Source of the DNA: a virus
Direction: 5' to 3' (one strand)
IMG/VR virus record: IMGVR_UViG_3300033149_002665
Location: 1 to 45,705 of that record
Length of the DNA: 45,705 nt
The notes below the pieces were generated by a model that was not told the DNA's origin, ran no database searches, and worked only from the letters and a program-made list of their open reading frames with translations. Both the position numbers and the translations under genes were made by a program. Each line of letters opens with the position of its first letter. Within the stretch, counting starts at the first letter, position 1. This document shows positions 1 through 6,131 of this stretch, in pieces.

Positions 1-918
1 AATTCCAAAGTCTGGATCTAATGAGAAAAATGGTTCTAATTTTTGTGGACGAGTATGATGAACATGTTCTGCTTTTTCTCCACAATAAATACATTTGTAA
101 TCATCCCGTTTTAGAACAATTTCTCTAAATGTTTGATATTCTTCTGGAATATATAATTTATCATTATTTTTATATGGGTCCGATTTCAAATTAAATAAGG
201 CACATTCTTTTTTACATTTTTCACAACAATAAAAATATGAACCACCATTTCCATATTTAGATTCTAATTGTCTAATTCTTTCAAATATTTGTAATAAAGT
301 TGGAACAAATCGATTTCCATTTTCTTTAGAATATTTACATTTACTATTTTTACAATGTATTTTGATAAGTCCACTTTCTTTATCTGGAATAGGATTTTCT
401 ATTATACAAAAAAATGGATGATATTTAACTAAAAAGTCATAATTAATTCTTCTAGTATTATCATGTTTCCATGATTTAGTTATTTTCTTTTTCATCATTT
501 GTTTATAATTTGAATTTTTCCATCTATTTTTAATATTTATACTTTGTTTTTTCTTATTATCTTTACTATTAATTTTTCCATTTGGATTGTTCCATTGATT
601 TTTCATAATAATACTTCTCTTTCTTTTATATTCATTTGTATGATATTTACTAGTTTTTCTTTTCCATGCTTCTTGAATAGATTTACTCAATTTTTCATTT
701 CTATTTAAAAAGCCATTATTTAAGTTAGACCACGCTAACTTTAAACCAAAAGAGTGTTTTTCTTTATATTGTGGATCTTTATGAAGTTCTTTAGAATAAT
801 TACTATTTTTATTTCTATATATTGGACATTGTGCTACATATTTAGAACAACACCATTTTTTAACTATTTTAAAGTAATATTTTGCTTCTCTTCCGCAACC
901 ATAGTCACATAATTTCAT
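1..918 (-). CDS. HNH homing endonuclease, N-terminal part (cut by window edge)
   Basis: The frame is open through the left edge, so 306 residues are visible and the C-terminal end lies outside. It begins with a Cys-rich module (CDYGCGREAKY, then CCS and CP), continues through a long basic middle rich in Lys and Trp, has a second zinc-like cluster (HCKN..C and CCEKCKKEC) and ends in an HNH nuclease core (CIYCGEKAEHVHH). The first and last parts closely match the complete HNH gene near 28 kb, down to the DNA, but the middle differs and lacks clear SEET repeats. HNH enzymes of this kind cut DNA and spread as selfish free-standing genes in phages. The start ATG has only a weak ribosome site, and a copy of the putative minus-strand promoter lies just upstream. 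The HNH call is firm; the homing role is inferred from family habits. Confidence 0.85.
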   Translation of the reverse strand, partial: MKLCDYGCGREAKYYFKIVKKWCCSKYVAQCPIYRNKNSNYSKELHKDPQYKEKHSFGLKLAWSNLNNGFLNRNEKLSKSIQEAWKRKTSKYHTNEYKRKRSIIMKNQWNNPNGKINSKDNKKKQSINIKNRWKNSNYKQMMKKKITKSWKHDNTRRINYDFLVKYHPFFCIIENPIPDKESGLIKIHCKNSKCKYSKENGNRFVPTLLQIFERIRQLESKYGNGGSYFYCCEKCKKECALFNLKSDPYKNNDKLYIPEEYQTFREIVLKRDDYKCIYCGEKAEHVHHTRPQKLEPFFSLDPDFGI

Positions 919-932
919 TTTCTTATTAAACC

Positions 933-950
933 TTTTTATAATTTTGTTCT
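933..950 (-). promoter_or_regulatory. Putative phage promoter copy (AGAACAAAATTATAAA)
   Basis: Read on the minus strand this matches the recurrent AGAACAAA plus AT-rich element found before several minus-strand genes. It ends about 15 bases before the HNH start. The assignment as a promoter is inference from repetition and position. Confidence 0.4.
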
Positions 951-964
951 GGAGGATGAAAACT

Positions 965-1999
965 TTGAAAAAAGAAATCCTAATTGATGATGAAACAAAA
1001 AGCATAATAATTGGAAATTTTGATAAACAATTTAAAAATGATAAATATGAATTATTATTTAATACAAAAACTGGGTTTGAAGTATTAAGAGGAATCAATG
1101 GAAATAATGATCCTTTTGTTACTGATCTGCCAACTATGATAGATGTTGGAATTATGGGTCATTGTTCAAATAAATGTCACTTTTGTTATCAAGGAGATAA
1201 TCAACAACCAAATATGAAACTAGATGATTTTAAAAAAATTATTGATGAAACAAAACATCATGTAAATCAAGTTGCTCTTGGAGGAAGAGGAGATCCAAAT
1301 TTACATGAAAATTTTAAAGAAATAATTGAATATTGTAATAAAAATAATGTTGTTCCAAATTATACTACATCTGGAAGAAATTTAACAGATGAACAAATTG
1401 AAATTTCTAAAGGTTGTGGTGCAGTTGCAATCTCTGATTATGATCAACTTTGGACATATCAAGCTTTAAACAAATTTATAAATGCTGGAATTAAAACAAA
1501 TATTCATGTTATATTTTCTTCTGAATCTTTTACTAGATGTATGAATATTTTATTTGGTATAGACATATGGAATCAGAAAATTGATGTTAAAAAATTAAAT
1601 GCAGTTATATTTCTTTTATTTAAACCTCAAGGAAGAGGAAAGAATTTACAACAATGGATTCCTTCAAGAGAACAATTAAAAAGATTTGCGAAAATGATAA
1701 AAAAACCATATTGTGCATTTCAAGTTGGTTTAGATAGTTGTATGGTAAATAAAATTAAATCATTTGCACATTTTACTGAATATGAAAAGATGTTTATTGA
1801 TACATGTGAAGGATCTAGAATGTCGGCTTATATTTCTCCAGATATGAAGTTATTACCATGTTCATTTGGAGATTCAGATAAATATGGAATTTCTTTAGAA
1901 AATAAATCAATTGAGAAAGTATGGAACAATGGAGATATATTTTTAGAATTCAGAAATTTATTAAAATCAAATTCAAATGAATGTCCTTATGGATTATAA
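965..1999 (+). CDS. Radical SAM enzyme
   Basis: The CxxxCxxC signature (CSNKCHFC, about residues 67-74) binds the 4Fe-4S cluster that cleaves S-adenosylmethionine. It is followed by a GGRGDP stretch that fits the radical SAM barrel. The C-terminal part (CEGSRMSAYISPDMKLLPCSFGD, in pieces, then ECPYG) holds extra cysteines like those of SPASM/twitch domains, which typically bind another cluster in peptide-modifying enzymes. GGAGG at 951-955 touches an ATG at 956 and is too close to serve it, so the TTG nine bases downstream is preferred; the ATG would add three residues. The gene leads a plus-strand run of small genes including three with a shared N-terminal motif, which are possible substrates. 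The substrate itself cannot be read from the sequence. Confidence 0.88.
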   Translation: MKKEILIDDETKSIIIGNFDKQFKNDKYELLFNTKTGFEVLRGINGNNDPFVTDLPTMIDVGIMGHCSNKCHFCYQGDNQQPNMKLDDFKKIIDETKHHVNQVALGGRGDPNLHENFKEIIEYCNKNNVVPNYTTSGRNLTDEQIEISKGCGAVAISDYDQLWTYQALNKFINAGIKTNIHVIFSSESFTRCMNILFGIDIWNQKIDVKKLNAVIFLLFKPQGRGKNLQQWIPSREQLKRFAKMIKKPYCAFQVGLDSCMVNKIKSFAHFTEYEKMFIDTCEGSRMSAYISPDMKLLPCSFGDSDKYGISLENKSIEKVWNNGDIFLEFRNLLKSNSNECPYGL

Positions 2000-2017
2000 A
2001 GCAAGGAGAAATTAAAA

Positions 2018-2245
2018 ATGAAATTATTTATTATTAAGTTTTGTGTATTTCTACCATGGTTATTAATTAAATTCTTTATTTATAGTGGAGTACTTCCAAA
2101 AGATCATCCATATTTGAAATATTGTCCCTCTCTTGAAGAATTAGCAAAAAAAGGAAGTTATTTAATTTTCTTTTTTGGTGGAATAATGTATACAATAATT
2201 TTTTATACTAGTATTCTTTTAATATTTGTAGTAAAAAATTTCTGA
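2018..2245 (+). CDS. Small membrane protein, two predicted helices
   Basis: A 75-residue protein with two hydrophobic stretches (about residues 3-25 and 48-71) separated by a short polar loop (PKDHPYLKYCPSLEELAKKG). A strong AAGGAG site precedes the ATG and the gene follows the radical SAM gene by 18 bases, so they are probably co-transcribed. The second helix ends at a TGA stop. No family was recognised; it is likely an inner-membrane protein with two passes. A holin-like role is possible but the lysis genes are elsewhere. Confidence 0.75.
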   Translation: MKLFIIKFCVFLPWLLIKFFIYSGVLPKDHPYLKYCPSLEELAKKGSYLIFFFGGIMYTIIFYTSILLIFVVKNF

Positions 2246-2257
2246 GAATAATATAAA

Positions 2258-2419
2258 ATGATAGAAGTAAAAAATATTATTTTATTAAAATTTCCAAAAG
2301 ATTTTGATATTAATAAATATTTAAGTGTAAGAGAACAAGCAAGAATCATATTTCATGAAGGAGCTTCAATTCCAACTAACGAAGTATTAGAAGTATTAGA
2401 AGAAATAAAAAATTTATAA
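2258..2419 (+). CDS. Small unknown protein (53 aa)
   Basis: A short frame starting MIEVKNIILLKFPKDFD and ending EVLEVLEEIKNL. It sits tightly between its neighbours, leaves no intergenic space, and has the Lys/Glu/Ile-rich make-up of the surrounding genes. The ribosome site is weak, so translation may depend on the upstream gene. No recognised domain. Confidence 0.6.
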   Translation: MIEVKNIILLKFPKDFDINKYLSVREQARIIFHEGASIPTNEVLEVLEEIKNL

Positions 2420-2445
2420 AAAATTTATATTGGAGAATATAAAAA

Positions 2446-2847
2446 ATGAAAATTAAAACTAATTTTGTAACAAATAGTTCTACTTGTAATTTTGTAATGA
2501 TTGGATTTCATATTAATACAGAAAAAGAAAATTATAAAATGTCAGAACAAGAAATTATTGAATGTATAATCAATGATGAAAATATTAAAATAGAAAATAT
2601 AGATGAAATAGAAAATATAATTGAAGAAGCTAATGATTTTCATATATTAAGATCAGGAGAAGATGGAACCCCAAATGATAATACAATTATTATTGGTTAC
2701 CACTTAGCAACATATTCTTCTGACAATTATGATTGGTCGAAACAACAAATTAATTTAAATGCATTAACAGATATAATTAGTGAACTAAGAAAAAAATTTG
2801 GATATAATGGAGAAATGAATTTATATTTTTCTACGAGATTGTGTTAA
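2446..2847 (+). CDS. TNSS-motif protein 1
   Basis: A 133-residue protein whose N-terminus (MKIKTNFVTNSSTCNFVMIG) matches those of the next two genes, while the rest is unrelated to them. The body is acidic, rich in Glu, Ile and Asn. I recall many unnamed bacterial proteins, mostly in anaerobes, that begin with a similar MKIR.DFVTNSSSSSF motif, with no function that I know. The motif looks like a leader or recognition sequence: short, strictly at the N-terminus, and fused to different bodies. TGGAGA precedes the ATG. It differs from the other two in having Thr-Cys-Asn where they have Ser residues. Confidence 0.82.
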   Translation: MKIKTNFVTNSSTCNFVMIGFHINTEKENYKMSEQEIIECIINDENIKIENIDEIENIIEEANDFHILRSGEDGTPNDNTIIIGYHLATYSSDNYDWSKQQINLNALTDIISELRKKFGYNGEMNLYFSTRLC

Positions 2848-2865
2848 TAGAAAGGAGATATTATA

Positions 2866-3348
2866 ATGAAAATTAAAAAGGATTTTATTACAAATTCTAG
2901 TTCTTCAAGTTTTATAGTAGCTTGGGATAAAGAAATAAAATGTTTTGAAGATGTTTATAAATTTATACCTAATATAGAAAAAGCAATGGCTGTATTACAA
3001 GATTCAAAGAATCAAACTCCTTTAAAAACTGATATATTAAATTATTCAAATACTATTAAAAGAATTCATAGTGTAATTAGAAGTGGTACATTTGATGGTT
3101 ATTTATCTTTATCTTATGATGATATAATAAAGAATGATGATTATAGAAAAAGGTATAAATTATGGAAGTGTATTCGAGAGGAGAATAGAAAAATATCATT
3201 AAAATTAGCTAAACAATTTGTAAAAGAAAATATTGATAAAGTTTTTTATATTTTTCATTATTCAGATAATAATGGAGAATTTTGGTCTCAAATGGAACAT
3301 GATGGAATTTTCTATGAGTTACCATTTATTCATGTAAGTCACCATTAA
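2866..3348 (+). CDS. TNSS-motif protein 2
   Basis: A 160-residue protein that starts MKIKKDFITNSSSSSFIVAW, the clearest copy of the shared N-terminal motif. The remainder is a soluble, charged and aromatic-rich domain ending in several His residues (FIHVSHH) with no family I recognise. GAAAGGAG gives a strong ribosome site. It sits 18 bases after the preceding motif protein and 14 before the next, so the three form one transcription unit. The first 15 codons are nearly identical at DNA level to the next gene, pointing to recent duplication or selection on the motif. Confidence 0.85.
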   Translation: MKIKKDFITNSSSSSFIVAWDKEIKCFEDVYKFIPNIEKAMAVLQDSKNQTPLKTDILNYSNTIKRIHSVIRSGTFDGYLSLSYDDIIKNDDYRKRYKLWKCIREENRKISLKLAKQFVKENIDKVFYIFHYSDNNGEFWSQMEHDGIFYELPFIHVSHH

Positions 3349-3362
3349 GGAGTTTATTAAAT

Positions 3363-3722
3363 ATGAAAATTAAAAAAGATTTTATTACAAATTCTAGTAG
3401 TGCTAGCTTTTTAATGTGTATAAAAACGGATGAAAATATTACTACTTTAGAAGAATTTGAAAAATGGTTTAGTAATTATATGGATATTTATATCGATAAT
3501 TTAAAGGAATATTGTCATAGTAGTTCATTTCCATCTTTTTACAATCCAGGTAATATTAGACAAGAGTCTGGAAATCTTTTTGTAATAATAGACTCTTGTT
3601 TATTATATAATAATTATAAAAATGTTCCACAATATATGAGAGATTTAATTTTAAGACATTTAATTGATAATGATCTAAAAGGAATAAAGAATATAACAAT
3701 CAAAGTAGAAAAAGATGAATAA
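3363..3722 (+). CDS. TNSS-motif protein 3
   Basis: A 119-residue protein that starts MKIKKDFITNSSSASFLMCI, the third tandem copy of the motif. The body (residues 21-119) is different again, with an acidic first half and a C-terminal stretch (GIKNITIKVEKDE) that looks like a beta strand. AAGGAG precedes the ATG. No function is known to me. The pattern of one conserved leader and three unlike bodies is the main reason to treat these genes as a set. Confidence 0.83.
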   Translation: MKIKKDFITNSSSASFLMCIKTDENITTLEEFEKWFSNYMDIYIDNLKEYCHSSSFPSFYNPGNIRQESGNLFVIIDSCLLYNNYKNVPQYMRDLILRHLIDNDLKGIKNITIKVEKDE

Positions 3723-3793
3723 AAGAATTCAAGAATGGTGTTATACAATAGACGTTTTTTGATGAATGGCCAGATTAAAAAGGAGAAATAAAT

Positions 3794-4372
3794 ATGAAAT
3801 ATGGAGATAATATAGTTTTAAAAGCAATAGATTCTTCTATAGAAAAATATCAAAAAATTTTACGTTTAGAAGGTTACGAAAGAGGACAAGAAAATTGTGC
3901 ATTATGTTCTTTATTTGTTAAAGATGAATGTACAGAATGTCCAATATTTGTAAAAACAGGAAACAAACTTTGTGCAGAAACTCCATGGGAACAATTTTAT
4001 CTACATTGGTCAAAATGTCATTCTAAATATTTAGATATATATAATAGAAGAATTGTTTGTAATGAATGTGAAAAAATTATTAAAAAAGAAATAAAATTTT
4101 TAAAAGAAGTTAGAAAAGAATTTACAGAAGAATATCAAGAAATTTTTTATTATGTTGGTCAACTATTTGAACATATGTGTGGAGATATTTACATATTAAC
4201 ATCTTGTCATTCAAATTGTTCTTTGGTTAATTTAAACAATGGACATTGTTATTTATATAGTTATAAAGTTAATGATATAGCTCATATTAATAAAAAAGAA
4301 TTCAAATGTATATGCGAAGGCAATGATAAATTTTTTCATATATATAAAGGGAAATTAAAATATGAAAAATGA
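3794..4372 (+). CDS. Cys-rich, probably zinc-binding protein 1
   Basis: A 192-residue soluble protein with ordered cysteine pairs: CALC near residue 36, CTECP near 50, a Cys in NKLCAETPWEQF, a His/Trp segment (HWSKCHSKY) and a further CNEC pair near 93. This layout (CxLC, CxxCP, then C..TP..) is familiar from unnamed phage proteins and suggests zinc binding. The next gene is a paralogue with the same spacing. AAAGGAG precedes the ATG. The last 11 bases overlap the start of the paralogue, so translation is probably coupled. Function unknown. Confidence 0.8.
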   Translation: MKYGDNIVLKAIDSSIEKYQKILRLEGYERGQENCALCSLFVKDECTECPIFVKTGNKLCAETPWEQFYLHWSKCHSKYLDIYNRRIVCNECEKIIKKEIKFLKEVRKEFTEEYQEIFYYVGQLFEHMCGDIYILTSCHSNCSLVNLNNGHCYLYSYKVNDIAHINKKEFKCICEGNDKFFHIYKGKLKYEK

Positions 4373-4946
4373 AATTATATTAGATGCTTTATATAGAACA
4401 ATAAAAAAATTTAAAGACATGTTAGAATTAAAAGAAGTAGACTTATCTTTACAAAAATTTCCTATCTGTAATATAATGCCTGCTTGCAGAGATTGTCCAG
4501 TTTATCATATTTCTTCAGACTTTAAATGTGATTTATCACCATATGCTAAATTTATAGAACACTGGGATGATAATCACAAGAACTATTATAAATCTAATGA
4601 TAAACATAAATCATCTTTTTCAGGAAATGAAAAAGTAATTCTTTGTCCAACTTGTGAACAATATATAGAAGAAGAAATATTACTTCTTATGCGAGCGCAA
4701 CATAAATTTTGTATACGACAAAATATACATTTTATAGGTCAAAAATTAAAAAATTCAAAGATAAAAAATAGTCCTATATATATGATTTGTAGATCATCTT
4801 ATGATAAAGTTTGTTTAATTAATTTGGAATCTGGTAATAGATTTGATGAACCAATAGATGTTCCTTCTGTATATTATATTACACATGATAAGTTTGACTT
4901 AATTACAAAAGGAGGAAAAAATGATTTTTATCCAATTGAAGAATAA
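4362..4946 (+). CDS. Cys-rich, probably zinc-binding protein 2
   Basis: A 194-residue paralogue of the preceding protein. It keeps the order IC near residue 35, CRDCPVY, a Cys in DFKCDLSPYAKF, an HWDDNH segment and CPTCEQYIEEEI. Overall identity looks low apart from these landmarks, so the pair is an old duplication. It overlaps the upstream gene and ends about 90 bases before the secreted-protein gene. No catalytic motif is visible; a metal-binding structural or regulatory role is the most that can be said. Confidence 0.8.
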   Translation: MKNEIILDALYRTIKKFKDMLELKEVDLSLQKFPICNIMPACRDCPVYHISSDFKCDLSPYAKFIEHWDDNHKNYYKSNDKHKSSFSGNEKVILCPTCEQYIEEEILLLMRAQHKFCIRQNIHFIGQKLKNSKIKNSPIYMICRSSYDKVCLINLESGNRFDEPIDVPSVYYITHDKFDLITKGGKNDFYPIEE

Positions 4947-4970
4947 ATAAAATATAAACATATAAATTTA

Positions 4971-5000
4971 TTTCTTATATATATTAATTAATGAGATAAA
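4971..5000 (+). promoter_or_regulatory. Putative plus-strand promoter element A
   Basis: The stretch TTTCTTATATATATTAATTA and the following ATGAGATAAA closely match 5511-5540 (26 of 30 positions by eye), and both lie 35-60 bases before a well-formed ribosome site. Related versions lie at 10911-10940 and 18411-18440. A promoter is the simplest reading. Confidence 0.4.
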
Positions 5001-5035
5001 AAATATGTTTTATATTTTAAAGGAGGTAAAAGATC

Positions 5036-5317
5036 ATGAAAAAAGTTATGGTTATTTCATTACTGACAGTCTTTATTATGTCGTTTGCTGTAGTCGCTTC
5101 TGCGGAATATGATTCAATCCTCATAAGTGGTGAGCATTTGTATCAGGATGGAAAGAAGGTCAGTATAGGAGAGGCGGCTGAAAATTCCATTATCCATACA
5201 ATAACTTCTACAAAGCCAGTTGTCATCATATGTGAAAATGCTGATTTTCTGACATTGCACTTGTTGACTGATATGTTAAAATCAAGTTCAATATCATATG
5301 TTGTTGTGGAGAGATAA
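5036..5317 (+). CDS. Small secreted or periplasmic protein
   Basis: A 93-residue protein with a classic signal peptide: MKK, a hydrophobic core (VISLLTVFIMSFAVV) and an ASA cleavage site followed by EYDS near residue 24. The mature part is about 70 residues with several hydrophobic strands (KPVVIICENADF, SYVVVE) and no recognised family. A very strong AAAGGAGG precedes the ATG. Codon use and base composition are clearly richer in G and C than all neighbouring genes, so it was probably acquired recently from a bacterium. The frame stays open past the TAA for another 26 codons (NCILDKTCMVDGSNYTG and on), so the gene may once have been longer. Confidence 0.78.
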   Translation: MKKVMVISLLTVFIMSFAVVASAEYDSILISGEHLYQDGKKVSIGEAAENSIIHTITSTKPVVIICENADFLTLHLLTDMLKSSSISYVVVER

Positions 5318-5446
5318 ATAAATTGCATATTGGATAAAACCTGCATGGTGGACGGTTCAAATTATACCGGCCGCGAGAATACCAGAAGCGAGGAAGCCTG
5401 CCTTTGATCAGGTTACAGGGTGTCTGGTTCCAATATGTTCAATTGG
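5318..5446 (+). other. GC-rich segment with possible RNA structure, no clear gene
   Basis: This stretch is far richer in G and C than the phage average and belongs to the same foreign patch as the upstream secreted-protein gene. Complementary pieces are visible: AACCTG with CAGGTT, and ACCAGA with TCTGGT enclosing a CCTG/CAGG pair. It could be a small structured RNA or the degraded end of the acquired gene. It does not fold as a tRNA. Confidence 0.35.
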
Positions 5447-5495
5447 AAAAATGAAGACTTGAGTCTAATTTAAATAGATTACAGTCTTCATTTTT
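5447..5495 (+). terminator. Intrinsic terminator hairpin
   Basis: AAAAATGAAGACT at 5447-5459 pairs perfectly with AGTCTTCATTTTT at 5483-5495, with a loop that holds a smaller inverted repeat (TCTA...TAGA) and a T-run at the end. It closes the transcription unit of the secreted-protein gene. Confidence 0.85.
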
Positions 5496-5510
5496 CTTTT
5501 GTTTAAAATA

Positions 5511-5540
5511 ATTTCTAATATATATTAATTATTGAGAAAA
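5511..5540 (+). promoter_or_regulatory. Putative plus-strand promoter element B
   Basis: A near-copy of the element at 4971-5000 (ATTTCTAATATATATTAATT then ATTGAGAAAA), placed directly after a terminator and about 30 bases before a GAAAGGAG ribosome site. The terminator-element-gene order supports a promoter. Confidence 0.45.
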
Positions 5541-5571
5541 CAAAATTTATTATTTTGAAAGGAGAAATAAC

Positions 5572-6072
5572 ATGAGAGAAGTACTATTAGTAAAGGAACT
5601 TTATCCAGCAGTCAGAACATGGTTAGTTTCATTGTTATCAAGATTTGAAGATTCTGACATGTTTGAAGGTGGGAGTTTTAGGTTTGGATATTATAATCCT
5701 AGTAAATCAGATATGGATTTCTTTGTTTATGTTCCAGATGAAAAAGGTGGTGTTTTTCGAGGACTTCTTGAAGCTAATGGATTTACTCTTAATAATCTTG
5801 CCACTTATTCCTTTCTTTTACCAGTAAATGTTTATGAAAGAGATTTTATTCAAATAGTTCAAATACTAGATATAAAATCTTATAAACTACAGAAAGAAAA
5901 CAATGAGTTAATTGAGAAACATATTCAAAGTAATAGAGAGTTATTAAGATTTGTAAAAGAAATATATCAACATTCAGAATTAGAAGAAACTGATTCAGGA
6001 AGAAAGAAGAAAGTATTTGAATATAGTGGTTCAGATTTGTTTAATATGCTATTAAGGTCTGTAGGAAAATGA
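5572..6072 (+). CDS. Nucleotidyltransferase-like protein
   Basis: A 166-residue protein. The segment GGSFRFGYYNPSKSDMDFFV (residues 29-48) fits the GS...G..SDxD signature of the polymerase-beta-type nucleotidyltransferase fold, in which the two Asp residues bind metal. A possible third carboxylate is the Asp in YERDFIQIV. The C-terminal third is helical and charged. Such minimal enzymes transfer a nucleotide to RNA, protein or a small molecule; the target is not visible. It has its own promoter-like element and terminator, so it is a single-gene unit. The family call is based on one motif and should be treated as probable. Confidence 0.6.
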   Translation: MREVLLVKELYPAVRTWLVSLLSRFEDSDMFEGGSFRFGYYNPSKSDMDFFVYVPDEKGGVFRGLLEANGFTLNNLATYSFLLPVNVYERDFIQIVQILDIKSYKLQKENNELIEKHIQSNRELLRFVKEIYQHSELEETDSGRKKKVFEYSGSDLFNMLLRSVGK

Positions 6073-6076
6073 TGAT

Positions 6077-6131
6077 AAAAAATACTTTAATCTGAATGAT
6101 TGAAATTTCTTTTTAGATTAAAGTATTTTTT
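6077..6131. terminator. Bidirectional terminator between converging genes
   Basis: A 17-base stem, AAAAAATACTTTAATCT at 6077-6093 with AGATTAAAGTATTTTTT at 6115-6131, has A-run and T-run flanks and so can work on both strands. On the minus strand it overlaps the last codons of the endonuclease gene. Confidence 0.88.

Noticed and set aside
3723-3793. A tiny gene (MVLYNRRFLMNGQIKKEK) between two plus-strand genes
   Set aside because: Only 18 codons, no ribosome site, and it runs into the ribosome site of the next gene.
5143-5346. Minus-strand frame opposite the secreted-protein gene
   Set aside because: No ribosome site, no recognisable protein features, and the plus-strand gene has a signal peptide and a strong ribosome site.
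5336-5440. A tRNA, because of GGTTCAAAT in a GC-rich stretch
   Set aside because: The five bases on each side of the loop do not pair, no anticodon arm or acceptor stem can be drawn, and no CCA-like end is present.
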